From an uncultured Coriobacteriaceae bacterium (lineage in GTDB: Bacteria; Actinomycetota; Coriobacteriia; Coriobacteriales; Atopobiaceae), in the NCBI GenBank assembly GCA_902786015.1, contig CADAAU010000003.1, forward strand, positions 1 through 64,000: a DNA stretch of 64,000 nt. The letters run 5' to 3'. Under the pieces are notes generated by a model, which was not told the DNA's origin, did no database searches, and was given only the letters and a program-made list of their open reading frames with translations. This document shows, in pieces, positions 17,101 to 25,537 of the stretch. Each line of letters begins with the position of its first letter. The stretch's first letter is position 1. A program made the translations under genes and the position numbers.

Positions 17101-17755
17101 CCGTACAATTGCCAAATCTTCCCATAAGCGAGGTAACGGCGAGCACTACCGCCGGCAGACAGGCAATCAGTCCTACGACCCACATGAACATGCGGAAGCC
17201 TTCGGGCAAGAAGCCCAGAAGTTGGAACAGAACCGTCACGCATACAACGGCGGGGCAAAATACGCCAACTCTCACGAGCATGGACTGATAACGAGCGAGA
17301 CCACCCCTGCGCATGGGCTCCTCACGAGGAGTGTCGTAGTGCGCAACTATCACTATGGGTCGGGAGGTGTGGCCGGAGTCTTGGCTTCTCGCTCGGCGAA
17401 CAGCCACCACGTTTTGGCTTCGACGCGCGGGCCCGATGTTCTCAAAAATGTTGCGCACGAACCTCATGAACGTCAGCAAGCCCGCCGAGGCCAATGCAAC
17501 GAGCAACATTACTATGTGCAGCGTATCGGGCACCAAACCTGCGACCAGCAGCGTTACGAAGAGCACGATCGCGAGCACGTTGCGCGCCATCACGCCCGTC
17601 CCGGCGCTGTCGAACTCCTCCACAGCCGTCTCGAGTCCATGCTCCGTCATAATCTGGCTGATTACTTCGCTCGCCTGATACTCCTCTTGGCTGTGCGCAG
17701 GTGCTATCCCAATCGACTCGTCGAGATAGTCCATGTAATCTCGCGTTTTGGCCAT
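14168..17755 (-). CDS. M28-like membrane peptidase interrupted by a giant acidic insertion
   Basis: A 1,195-residue protein. The first 240 residues hold four membrane segments (about 57-75, 78-98, 163-182, 188-210) and the start of an M28 zinc-peptidase fold: AHYDT with His139 and Asp141, and GANNNKSS at 220-227, where M28 enzymes have the metal-bridging Asp (here Asn). From about 315 to 930 the chain is almost all Asp, Glu and Tyr, with three short basic islands (e.g. LFGRLLRRK, ILGLFRGKR). The fold resumes near 1040 with TGASEAEHGG (catalytic Glu) and a His in ALSHTVDD near 1167. The start at 17755 is preceded by AAAGGACGG. Function unknown; the membrane topology suggests an envelope role, and the altered ligand makes activity uncertain. 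Confidence 0.75.
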   Translation of the reverse strand: MAKTRDYMDYLDESIGIAPAHSQEEYQASEVISQIMTEHGLETAVEEFDSAGTGVMARNVLAIVLFVTLLVAGLVPDTLHIVMLLVALASAGLLTFMRFVRNIFENIGPARRSQNVVAVRRARSQDSGHTSRPIVIVAHYDTPREEPMRRGGLARYQSMLVRVGVFCPAVVCVTVLFQLLGFLPEGFRMFMWVVGLIACLPAVVLAVTSLMGRFGNCTVGANNNKSSIAAMLTLVDKIAPAEDRATDAARSRPRPHREVRLQETPEVEPTRKSEQVTEEVKGVRHGEEVLRSLGILPVSCEITYEQPRVVAEDEQIEVALNPYDEASDVAELEADEQYDDYEDYDDYDEDSYDSDYEDESDEEYDDDYDEDYADEYDDEYEDEYEDVESDDEDVSDQDEAPKPERRVVRLSDDESDDEELSDDYDEFDEYDEEYDDEYDEEDEEFEDNQDGTPIGSSIGAWFSERIDKLRSRFGSKDEGESDDWIDEDDEYEEEDVEEESFEDEEDDYDSEDIDEQDEEEYVDEYDDELEDDYDEDEDYSEDEEEPSDEEDDSEDEFDYDDPGADVDEDEEYDDDQEPEDEEGAWEEYDEQEEDPDAVADLAHDAEAEEDFESDFEYGDDDDDLYPSSSFEPIELSDDEEFEEEDEIDPNPPKRRPLFGRLLRRKADPEPEEVDYEEEEEDFDDQSDETEIYEEDAHDFEDGVDSDDIDVEYLDGDDVEDESDDYSDEEYYDDGLYEDEYDEEEYYEEESEEELEENEPAKKGPSLGQRILGLFRGKRNEDSHEEEPDEDSDEYYLEEEEYDEEYDGEYYDDDEFEEGGVDESDQDSSIEEDSPVADYADDYEEYDEYDEYDDQASTQDDVLMDDEYVDEEEAVELPAPTVAPAPVRPPDPNMLHFDREEDDDIPERDDSGINTITDNYDLLDGDIPRESQRARPAAIDDPTWGTSTYQPTRPSYNIARRAALYDLPDPSGATVDPLADEYEYTEDVPATREEAQRTGGRVGFWGDDDSAQASSWKGGATLRDDLRDDPYESAEDDLKDAMLDMGDEFLDEHDVWFVATGASEAEHGGMKAFLDAHRRDIRGAFLINLECVGAGTLSVYVREGLATHRRADRRLVRLIGDVARDLHIKVDTAMCDWTETDAATAMKARVRSATIVGLDDSDLPALSHTVDDVPENVSPKQVYDVVRIITEVIRRS

Positions 17756-17990
17756 ACCGTCCGTCCTTTGCTGCATTTAAGCCATGCGCCACGGCGCCTC
17801 AGTCCTACAGTATACGTCGAAAACGTTCATAAATGACGCTTCAGGAGGCAGGTGGCGCAATTGTTTCGGGTTTATTGGTCGTATTGCACTAAAAATCCGT
17901 GTGAGCGGTGCATTGACGAAGCGCTTTGTCTTGTTTTCAGCCATGCATGCTGGCGTATTTGCGGTATGGTAGGCAACAAAGGAGGCCCGT

Positions 17991-18986
17991 ATGGACACAT
18001 GGGACGATTACACTGAGCCAACCGAGGACGAGCGATCTGCACGGCGTATCGTTGCGCTTGCAGTTACCCTCATCAACGCACGACAACCCCTGAGCACCGA
18101 ACGGATTAGGTCGGAATTCTATACCGAATTAGGCTACGAGGCATTTCGCAAGGCCTTCTTGCGCGACCGAAAGCGCCTGGCAACGACCGGTATCACCGTT
18201 ATGCGTGAGGACCTCCCCACCGGACAGGTGGGCTGGACCGTCGACGCCACGAGTTCGTACGCCGAGGAGGGTGCCATATCATCCGAAGATGCGCTAGTCC
18301 TTGACTGCCTGCTTACGCCGCTTGCATCAGACCCTACGTTTCCTTACGCACGGGATTTGCACATCGCCCTAACAAAGATTGACCATTCGTTCAGCGGCTC
18401 CGTCGTCAACCCTTTTCCTCACGAGGCTCGCAAGCGCAACCGTCAGCTTGAGCGCATAGAGGCATGTTTGTCCCTTTCGTGCGCCATACAGATAGATTAT
18501 GAGCGTTCAGACGGATCAACCACCACGAGGGTTGTTGCTCCACTCGGACTCTTTCCCCTACGCGATACCACGTATCTTGTTGCGTCGCGCATCGCGGACG
18601 GTAACTTGGAAGATCCCCATGTATACAATCTCGACCGTATGATATCGGTCAGCGAGATTCGTGGCACGTCATTCACTCCGCCGGAGAACTTCGACATCAG
18701 AGACTATGTCCGGCTCCCCTTTGAGCTCGGAGAAAGCCTATACGAGGCTACGTTCCACGTTCCCCAAATGCGTGAGGCCGATGTACGCGAACACGTGGGC
18801 ATGCGTGGCGCGTGGTCAAGTGACGGGTCAGCCTCATATATTAGTGTGTCTGTCGCTGATGAGGACATGGCCGCTGCATGGGCCCTCGCCGAAGGCGTAA
18901 CGCCTAAGCAACCTCAATCACTCGTTTCTGCATGGCGGGAGAGAATCATGGCGTTTTTGGAGATGACGATCAATGAGTCCGCGTAG
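17991..18986 (+). CDS. WYL-domain transcriptional regulator, first of a pair
   Basis: A 331-residue protein with an N-terminal helix-turn-helix-like region (about 20-75) and a WYL ligand-binding domain (about 150-235: IQIDYERSDG, VVAPLGLFPLRDTTYLVA, YNLDRM). Proteins of this architecture bind DNA, and in several bacteria they respond to single-stranded DNA or nucleotides. It has an AAAGGAGG ribosome site and overlaps the second WYL gene by 14 bases, so the two are co-translated in the manner of PafB-PafC pairs. In actinobacteria such pairs regulate DNA-damage genes, and a DinG-type helicase gene lies just downstream in the convergent direction. Confidence 0.85.
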   Translation: MDTWDDYTEPTEDERSARRIVALAVTLINARQPLSTERIRSEFYTELGYEAFRKAFLRDRKRLATTGITVMREDLPTGQVGWTVDATSSYAEEGAISSEDALVLDCLLTPLASDPTFPYARDLHIALTKIDHSFSGSVVNPFPHEARKRNRQLERIEACLSLSCAIQIDYERSDGSTTTRVVAPLGLFPLRDTTYLVASRIADGNLEDPHVYNLDRMISVSEIRGTSFTPPENFDIRDYVRLPFELGESLYEATFHVPQMREADVREHVGMRGAWSSDGSASYISVSVADEDMAAAWALAEGVTPKQPQSLVSAWRERIMAFLEMTINESA

Positions 18987-19905
18987 ACGAGGAAGTGGGC
19001 GCAAGAACGGATCCGAGCGCATACGCGAACTAATATCAATATTCGCCTCGTTGAGCAAAAAAGGCGCGCGAGTCTCGATCGATACACTGTCCGAACGATT
19101 AGGCATCAGCAAAGAAGCGGCGCAAGGAATGATGCAAATCGTCATTCAAGCCTCCGGAGAGGAGAGCAGTGGGCTGCTCATCTCGGCAAACGACGATATG
19201 ACAGAGTTCACGCTCGAATACCCGGCCATTCGCGGGCGAGCGATTCGCCTCAACAGCAACGAAACCATTGCGCTTGTACACGCGCTCGACCAAGTCGGGA
19301 TATCAGACTCGGACCCACTTCGTCAGCGACTTCGCAATGCCTTCTCGTCGCTAGACGTACACGACGATGCCGTACGACAGATTCTTGGCTCACCACAGCC
19401 TGACTCCATACGTGACGCCCTGTCGGCGTGTGCCATGGCACAGGCAGATGGGCGCATGCTGAACTTCTTTTATAGAGGCGTTTCCGACACCGAACCTGCT
19501 GAGCGATGCGCTCTTGTACGCATGTTGCGCATCGACGGCAACAGTTGGTACATAGACGCGTACGATCTAGACAAACTTGCAGACCGTACCTTCCGCGTCG
19601 ATCGAATGATTGATGTTTCGCTCGGTCCACACGGACGCCTCCCCAACTCCGACAACGAAGCGTCAACGTCCGCTCGAGTAGTCTCGATTCGTTTTGCGAA
19701 TCCCCTTCTGCTCACGGTATTCGAGTGGCCTGGACTACGTATTACAAAACAGACACCCGAGTGTATTGAAGGGCGTATTACGTATTTTGGAGAACGGAGC
19801 GACTGGCTAATACGTCGTATTATTGCCTGCGGAGGACGTATGACAGTAGAAGACGAGCGTATTATGCAGCTTGCACGTGAATACGCTCTTAGTCTTATTT
19901 CCTAA
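18973..19905 (+). CDS. WYL-domain transcriptional regulator, second of a pair
   Basis: A 310-residue partner of the preceding protein. It has a winged-helix start (ERIRELISIFASLSKKG, DTLSERLGIS) and a WYL domain around 140-215 (LNFFYRG, ALVRMLRIDGNSWYIDAYD, FRVDRM). The C-terminal part has the WCX-type region. The start overlaps the stop region of the first gene. Its last 200 bases are dense in the GTATTAC motif described in the findings. It probably works as a heterodimer with its partner. Confidence 0.82.
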   Translation: MSPRRRGSGRKNGSERIRELISIFASLSKKGARVSIDTLSERLGISKEAAQGMMQIVIQASGEESSGLLISANDDMTEFTLEYPAIRGRAIRLNSNETIALVHALDQVGISDSDPLRQRLRNAFSSLDVHDDAVRQILGSPQPDSIRDALSACAMAQADGRMLNFFYRGVSDTEPAERCALVRMLRIDGNSWYIDAYDLDKLADRTFRVDRMIDVSLGPHGRLPNSDNEASTSARVVSIRFANPLLLTVFEWPGLRITKQTPECIEGRITYFGERSDWLIRRIIACGGRMTVEDERIMQLAREYALSLIS

Positions 19906-20015
19906 CCGCAAATTGACGGCCGCCATGACGGGAAGTACTCCCACAGATGGCCAAAGACTTCAGATGCACTCCGTGCCCACGGAAGGACATTCCCTCCGTA
20001 GGTACTAGCATTACA

Positions 20016-22928
20016 CTAGCGTCTCGAAGCGTTCCAGAGCTCGAGGTATCTTCCGACATTTGCCGTCTCGAGCGTAATACAGTTGTGAGACGGTAATGCA
20101 GACAAGAATGTATTACCATACCGCTTGCTACAAATACGTGAGTCGGCTAATACAAATACACCTGTATCAGTCGAGGACCGTATCAGCCGACCAGCAGCCT
20201 GTTTGACTTCGAGCACCGCCTCGGGCAACGAGTATCGCCACCACGCGCGGCGATCGCGCAACTCACGCTCTCGCACCAACGGTTCATGTGGACTCGCAAA
20301 CGGAAGCTTACAAACTACGACACATCGCAACGTATCGCCAGCTGCATCGAACCCCTCCCAAAAAGACTTGAGCGCAAAGAGCGAAAGTGATTCCTCCGCA
20401 ATAAACTGCTCTCTTAGCCTTCGAGGAGAGGCACCTCGCGACTGGCATGCTACGTCCAACCCACAGCCGGCAAGCCTTGGACGTAGGGCGTCGTATACAC
20501 GCTCCATCTCCCGTCGGTTCGTAAACAGCGTCAGCACCGATCCACCCATGGTCTTATGTATGTCAAAGAGCAGCTCCTCAAGTGCGTCTAGGTAACGTGG
20601 GTTATTGGGCGCAGGCAAATCACGCGCCACCACAACCGACATGTTCTTTTCGAAGTCAAAGCTGCTCTCGAGTTGGGCGTGCGCATGTGCTTCATGCGAC
20701 AGGGCATCGAGTCCAACCGCGTGCTCAAAATGCTCAAAACTCGTACCTACCGCCATGGTTGCTGAGGTGAATACAACACTACAGGTCTCCGAATACCATC
20801 TGCTCGCCAGTTCTGGACCGACTTCGATGAGCTCGGCAACGAGGCGGTCGCTTATCCTACGGCGGCCGCGATGTAGTTCAGCGTAATACACGTATGACTC
20901 ATCAGGCTCAAGCACAATAATACGTAATGCGTCCAAATACGAACGCAGTCGTCGAATCGGTGTCTGCAGTTCAGCCGCTAGCTGAGGGTCCTCTTCGGCG
21001 ACGGCACTATAGGCGGCGTCAAGGTTCTTTACCGTTTCCTCGAGTGCAGGCACAGCCTGAGCACACGAACGTTCAAGTGAACCCCACTCGTCACTTGCGC
21101 GAAGATGCTCATCAATCCACAGCGTCGCGGTATCGTAACCTCCAAAGCCCGTCGTGCCTACCAATGCATGCACATTCTCTGTGAGGTCAGCAACAAGCAC
21201 TGTACTACGCTGTACCCACGATGCACACTTTGTCATCAGTCCTGCAATTAATGTAGAACCGTCCATACGCGTACTACGTGCAGTAATACCCTGTATTAGA
21301 CCGTGGTTAATACCGCCAAGCTGCTGTAATGCAATTGTAGCCTCCTCACCCGAGACCTCCAAGGCCCACTGCCTTCGAGCCTCCGTGTCGAAGGTGTGCG
21401 CCTCATCAACCACCCAATGACGTATGGGGGGCAGAATTGCGTTGTCCGCTTCGATGTCGCGCAGCAGGAGTGCGTGGTTTGTAACTACCACGTCCGAACA
21501 AGCAGCCGCCGCACGAGCGCCATGAACGAAGCAGCCACGAGGATAAAACGGACACCCCCTTCGCACGCATTCACTTGACCTCGTAGCCAAAAGGTCGCGA
21601 GGAACCACACGCCACCTGATTCCTAGGGCATCCAAGTCACCATCTACCGACTGGCAGGCATAGGCGTAGGTCACGGCTATGGCCGTAAGGATGTCCTGCG
21701 CCTCGTCATCAGCCGCCTCAACGGGCAGATCGCCCTTGAGTGCACGTTCCAAGCGCCGCATACAGGGGTAGTGCTCGCTTCCCTTAAGGCTCGAAACGAC
21801 GATCTCTCCGGGAAGCGCCTTCGAAAGAGCTGGCAACTCATGCGTAACAAGTTGGTCCGTGAGTGCGTTCGTCTTTGTGGCAACCCCAACGGTCACGTCG
21901 TTCTGACGAGCAAATAGCACCTCCGGCACCAAGTACGCCATGGACTTTCCGACGCCGGTGCCCGCCTCGAGGCAGCGATGAGAGCTTGTCTCGAGTGCTT
22001 CACGCACCTGCTGGGCCATTTGCAGCTGTTCTGGACGGCTTTCGTAGGCATCATAGAGCGAGGCGACCAGTCCGTCGGAGGAAAAAGCCGCGTCTATGGT
22101 TTCGCGCAGCGGAGCATGAAGGGAGATGCCATCCTCTCGTGCGTCTCGACGGCGGTGACCACTTCGCAGCGCCCCCAAATCACGTCTTGTGGCCACCAGC
22201 GAAAACTTGGCACCCGGATTGAGCCCGGCGATATACCTCAGAATTTGTCTATACGGCCATGACACGTCCTCATGCATGTTTGAGAGCTGCTCGAGCATTC
22301 CTGCAGGCATATCCGATAAGGCCAGCAACAGGATGCGCCACATGCCACAAAGGGCATCAACGTCATCCATTGCTCGATGCGTTACCGAATCACAGTCGAA
22401 GGCTGCTGCCATGTCTGCGAGTCGATGGGTAGAAAGGCGAGGAAGGGCAATTCGCGAAAGTGCGAGCGAATCAATCCAGGTCTCTGAAACATCCTTTCCA
22501 CCAGCAACGTTTTCAATAAACGTCCTGTCAAACATAGCGTTGTGTGCGACGACAGGCATCCCGCCAACGAACGCCGCAAGGTCCGACACTGCCTCGACAG
22601 CGGAGGGAGCCGCTGTCACGTCGATGTCTCGAATACCGGTAAGAGCAACGATTTCTGGAGGGATGGGGCCCGTGGGATGAACGAAGGTCTGAAAACGATC
22701 GGTGACCACGCCGCCCTCCATGCGTGCCGCCGCAATCTCTATGAGCTCGTTATGCCTGAACGAGAGGCCGGTGGTCTCGGTGTCGAGCATGACGATATCG
22801 TCCTCGAGCAGGCCAAACGTGGTCTGCTCTGCACGTTTCTTGAGTGAGCGATACTGCCGGGCCACCACATCGGGCGTCCCCGGCAGCAAAAGGTCGTCTA
22901 TCGTACGCACGGACGCGTCCTTTGTCAT
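20016..22928 (-). CDS. dinG: DnaQ-type exonuclease / DinG-type helicase fusion
   Basis: A 970-residue DNA-repair enzyme. Residues about 42-205 are a DEDDh 3'-5' exonuclease (LDTETTG with Asp49 and Glu51, HNAMFD, HRAMDDVDA). After a linker comes an XPD/DinG superfamily 2 helicase: Walker A EAGTGVGKS near 320, Fe-S-type cysteines (YPCMRR, ECVRRGCPFYPRGC), VVDEAH near 505, and C-terminal motifs from SVLTLFTNRREM to QAAGRLIRS. The architecture matches DinG of Gram-positive bacteria, in which the exonuclease is fused to the helicase. The ATG overlaps the ddl stop by 4 bases (ATGA), so it is co-transcribed with ddl. The 3' third is unusually dense in GTATTA/TAATAC. Confidence 0.93.
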   Translation of the reverse strand: MTKDASVRTIDDLLLPGTPDVVARQYRSLKKRAEQTTFGLLEDDIVMLDTETTGLSFRHNELIEIAAARMEGGVVTDRFQTFVHPTGPIPPEIVALTGIRDIDVTAAPSAVEAVSDLAAFVGGMPVVAHNAMFDRTFIENVAGGKDVSETWIDSLALSRIALPRLSTHRLADMAAAFDCDSVTHRAMDDVDALCGMWRILLLALSDMPAGMLEQLSNMHEDVSWPYRQILRYIAGLNPGAKFSLVATRRDLGALRSGHRRRDAREDGISLHAPLRETIDAAFSSDGLVASLYDAYESRPEQLQMAQQVREALETSSHRCLEAGTGVGKSMAYLVPEVLFARQNDVTVGVATKTNALTDQLVTHELPALSKALPGEIVVSSLKGSEHYPCMRRLERALKGDLPVEAADDEAQDILTAIAVTYAYACQSVDGDLDALGIRWRVVPRDLLATRSSECVRRGCPFYPRGCFVHGARAAAACSDVVVTNHALLLRDIEADNAILPPIRHWVVDEAHTFDTEARRQWALEVSGEEATIALQQLGGINHGLIQGITARSTRMDGSTLIAGLMTKCASWVQRSTVLVADLTENVHALVGTTGFGGYDTATLWIDEHLRASDEWGSLERSCAQAVPALEETVKNLDAAYSAVAEEDPQLAAELQTPIRRLRSYLDALRIIVLEPDESYVYYAELHRGRRRISDRLVAELIEVGPELASRWYSETCSVVFTSATMAVGTSFEHFEHAVGLDALSHEAHAHAQLESSFDFEKNMSVVVARDLPAPNNPRYLDALEELLFDIHKTMGGSVLTLFTNRREMERVYDALRPRLAGCGLDVACQSRGASPRRLREQFIAEESLSLFALKSFWEGFDAAGDTLRCVVVCKLPFASPHEPLVRERELRDRRAWWRYSLPEAVLEVKQAAGRLIRSSTDTGVFVLADSRICSKRYGNTFLSALPSHNCITLETANVGRYLELWNASRR

Positions 22929-23884
22929 GACGTACGCCCTTCCAAGGCCATCTCGACGAAGAGGCGACAGAGCTCGGGAAACTCAATGCCATAATGTCGT
23001 GCGGAATCGGGAAGCAGGCTCGCCGACGTCATGCCCGGTATGGTGTTGGTCTCCAAGATCACGGGAGTCCCGTCCTCGCGGATGATGAAGTCGCTGCGCG
23101 AGCAACCCCTGCAACCAAGCACCTTATGGGCTCGTATGGCGTATTCCTGTGCCAGGGCATACACGTCTTCGCTCACGCGAGCCGGAATGACATGATGGAG
23201 TTCGGAAGGCTCGTACTTGACCCGTTGGTCATAGAAGTCTGATCCGGTCACAACCTCGATGATGGGAAGGGCGCGCGGCTCGTCGTTTCCAATGACGGGC
23301 ACGGTAATCTCGGTGCCCTCGACTTCCGATTCGACCAGCACCCTGCTTCCGTCAGATGCGGCCTTCTTTATGGCATCCGCGAGCTCGGAGCGCTCCGTGA
23401 CGCGGGTGACGCCAAAGCTGGATCCGTTTCCCACCGGCTTTACGAAGAGCGGGAGTCCAAGACAAGCCACCAGCCCATCAAGTTCCTGCTCGGTCTGCTC
23501 GGCACTGTCGAGCACCCTGCCCTGTGGAACGGGAATCCCCACACGGTCAAACATGACCTTGGCAGATCCCTTCTCCATGGCAAGCGCGGACGCATACACG
23601 CCCGAGAAGGTATACGGCAGATGCAGCACCTCCAAAAGGCCCTGAATCGCCCCGTCCTCGCCAAGACGTCCGTGCATGGCCACGAAGGCCACGTCGTATT
23701 CTCCACGTTGCAGCTCGTCAAAGAAGCTGGGGGCCGCTGGGTCGAGCACGTCCACGTTGGCGAAGCCGCCCTCCGCAAGTGCCCGCGCGACCTCGGCACC
23801 CGATTGTGCCGACACTTCACGCTCGTCGGACCATCCGCCCGCAAGCACGGCGATCTTGCACGTCGTTACATCATGGTTTGCCAT
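22925..23884 (-). CDS. ddl: D-alanine--D-alanine ligase
   Basis: A 319-residue ATP-grasp enzyme that makes D-Ala-D-Ala for peptidoglycan. The N-terminal block GGWSDEREVS, the central GRLGEDG, the nucleotide loop VGNGSSFGVTRV and the metal site ETNTIPGMT near the C-terminus are all present. It is first of a two-gene unit with dinG. The ribosome site is GAGGGAC before the ATG at 23884. The gene upstream (rlmN) is divergent. Confidence 0.95.
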   Translation of the reverse strand: MANHDVTTCKIAVLAGGWSDEREVSAQSGAEVARALAEGGFANVDVLDPAAPSFFDELQRGEYDVAFVAMHGRLGEDGAIQGLLEVLHLPYTFSGVYASALAMEKGSAKVMFDRVGIPVPQGRVLDSAEQTEQELDGLVACLGLPLFVKPVGNGSSFGVTRVTERSELADAIKKAASDGSRVLVESEVEGTEITVPVIGNDEPRALPIIEVVTGSDFYDQRVKYEPSELHHVIPARVSEDVYALAQEYAIRAHKVLGCRGCSRSDFIIREDGTPVILETNTIPGMTSASLLPDSARHYGIEFPELCRLFVEMALEGRTS

Positions 23885-24007
23885 GTTCTTGTCCCTCGTT
23901 CGGTCTTACCTGCGCTAGACTCATACGTGCACATCATAGGTGCGCGTTTTCCAAATGATGAGGATACTACCTCCTGTATTAAACCACGTCGACAAGGGCA
24001 ATCTCAC

Positions 24008-25051
24008 ATGCAACCTCAAGAAGCCACCACTCACTACGACCTCCTCTCCTGTACGCGCCGCGATCTGGAGGCGCTGGTGGAGGAACTCGGGCAGCCCAAG
24101 TTCAGGGCCAAACAGATTCAATCATGGGTTTGGGACAAGGGCGTGACGTCCTTTGACGACATGACGAATCTCCCCAAAGACCTTCGCGCGGCGCTCGCCG
24201 AATCCTGCACGCTGCGCAGTGCGACCGTAGCGGCAGACCTTCGCTCGACGGACGGCAGCCGCAAATACCTCCTTCGCTTCAACGACGGCGCGAGCGTCGA
24301 ATGCGTAGGAATGCCTTCCGGCCCGAAGCTCGCCGCATGTGTCTCGACGCAAGCCGGCTGTGCCATGGGCTGTGCCTTCTGCGCAACCGGCGCAGCGGGG
24401 CTCACACGCTCTCTAACGGCCGGCGAGATGGTCGAGCAGGTATTACACGTTCAAGAGAGTTTTGGCACCCGTGTGACGAGCGTGGTAATGATGGGGCAAG
24501 GAGAGCCGTTCGTGAATTATGAACAAACGCTCGGCGCGCTCAGGCGCTTCAACGACCCTGCGGCATTGGGCATCGGAGCACGGCACCTGACGGTCTCCAC
24601 ATGCGGCGTAATACCCATGATTGCACAATTCGCGCGCGAGCCGGAGCAGTTCACGCTCGCGGTGTCCTTGCACTCCGCCGTCCAGCGAACCCGCGACGCC
24701 CTCATGCCTGGCGTCAGACGCTGGTCGCTCCTAAGGCTTTACGACGTGATGGGAGAATACACAGACCGCACAGGTCGCCGTCCCACCTACGAATACGCGC
24801 TCATCAAGGGCGTGAACGACACCGACGAGGAGCTCACGTATCTTTGCGACTTCTGCCGTGACACACTGTGCCACGTCAACCTGATTCAGCTCAACGAGGT
24901 GCCCGGGTCAAAGTTTTTGCCCAGCACGCACCAACGTGCGCTCGACTTCGTTCGTCGCCTCGAGAGTGTGGGCGTCGAGGCGACCATCCGCAATTCCCGT
25001 GGTGCCGACATCGACGCCGCATGCGGGCAGCTGCGCCAACGGCTTGGATAA
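24008..25051 (+). CDS. rlmN: 23S rRNA / tRNA (adenine-C2) methyltransferase, radical SAM
   Basis: A 347-residue radical SAM enzyme that methylates C2 of A2503 in 23S rRNA and A37 in some tRNAs. The cluster motif CxxxCxxC is CAMGCAFC (Cys118, 122, 125). GQGEP follows, and the C-terminal NSRGADIDAACGQL has the catalytic Cys. The start at 24008 gives the usual N-terminal length; a longer frame extends upstream into the ddl promoter region and looks spurious. No strong ribosome site is seen, only CAAGGGC. Confidence 0.93.
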   Translation: MQPQEATTHYDLLSCTRRDLEALVEELGQPKFRAKQIQSWVWDKGVTSFDDMTNLPKDLRAALAESCTLRSATVAADLRSTDGSRKYLLRFNDGASVECVGMPSGPKLAACVSTQAGCAMGCAFCATGAAGLTRSLTAGEMVEQVLHVQESFGTRVTSVVMMGQGEPFVNYEQTLGALRRFNDPAALGIGARHLTVSTCGVIPMIAQFAREPEQFTLAVSLHSAVQRTRDALMPGVRRWSLLRLYDVMGEYTDRTGRRPTYEYALIKGVNDTDEELTYLCDFCRDTLCHVNLIQLNEVPGSKFLPSTHQRALDFVRRLESVGVEATIRNSRGADIDAACGQLRQRLG

Positions 25052-25072
25052 AGAAGACCGACAGAAAACAGC

Positions 25073-25105
25073 GAACGGCGCATCTCACGTGGAGGTGCGC
25101 CGTTC
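25073..25105 (+). terminator. Terminator of rlmN
   Basis: GAACGGCGCA / TGCGCCGTTC around a 13-nt loop that can itself pair, followed by CTCGTCATTTTATT. It lies 21 bases after the stop. Confidence 0.75.
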
Positions 25106-25147
25106 TCGTCATTTTATTCGCAAGATGCCATGGAAAGCAGCCGTACG

Positions 25148-25240
25148 CAGTTCCGCAGGCGTAGCCGAGGACTGTTTGAGCACGGAGACATACCCCGGGT
25201 CCCTGCCGTGAGCGAGCACTGTCTGAGCCCAGGCGCATAA
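25148..25240. repeat. Hairpin family C copy 1, degraded
   Basis: The constant core AGTTCCGCAGGCG-AGCCGAGGACTGTTTGAG is intact, followed by CGGAGACATACCCC, the same right arm as the copy at 47664. Its left arm is missing. A second partial core (GAGCGAGCACTGTCTGAG) follows at about 25212. Nothing else recognisable lies between rlmN and 25279. Confidence 0.55.
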
Positions 25241-25278
25241 CCTCCGCCTCCCGGCACGGACATGCCAAGCGAACCGTT

Positions 25279-25536
25279 TTAGTAGCCAATGGCCGCCCAC
25301 TGCTGCTTGGTACGCGCGCGGTTCGCCTCCGCCGCAGCGCGCTCTTCCGCACGAGTCGGACCGTCTGATACGAGCGGTGATATGGTGTCTTCGACCTCGC
25401 GCAAGGCGTCGGTAAGCTCCTTGTTTGCGGCGCGCATCTGGTTGCGTTGGTCGTCGTTGAGCACATAGCGGAACACAAGGTTCCCTCCCACGATACACAC
25501 GCCCAGGGCGACCGCAATCTTTGTAATGGTGTTCAT
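25279..25536 (-). CDS. Small membrane-anchored protein after parB
   Basis: An 85-residue protein with one N-terminal hydrophobic segment (about 5-25) and a charged, probably coiled-coil remainder rich in Ala, Glu and Arg. The ATG lies one base after the parB stop (TGA-C-ATG), so it is translated with parB and ends the rpmH-to-parB operon. The family is not recognised. A place at the end of the partition operon could mean a link to ParB or the membrane, but that is inference only. Confidence 0.65.
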   Translation of the reverse strand: MNTITKIAVALGVCIVGGNLVFRYVLNDDQRNQMRAANKELTDALREVEDTISPLVSDGPTRAEERAAAEANRARTKQQWAAIGY

Positions 25537-25537
25537 G

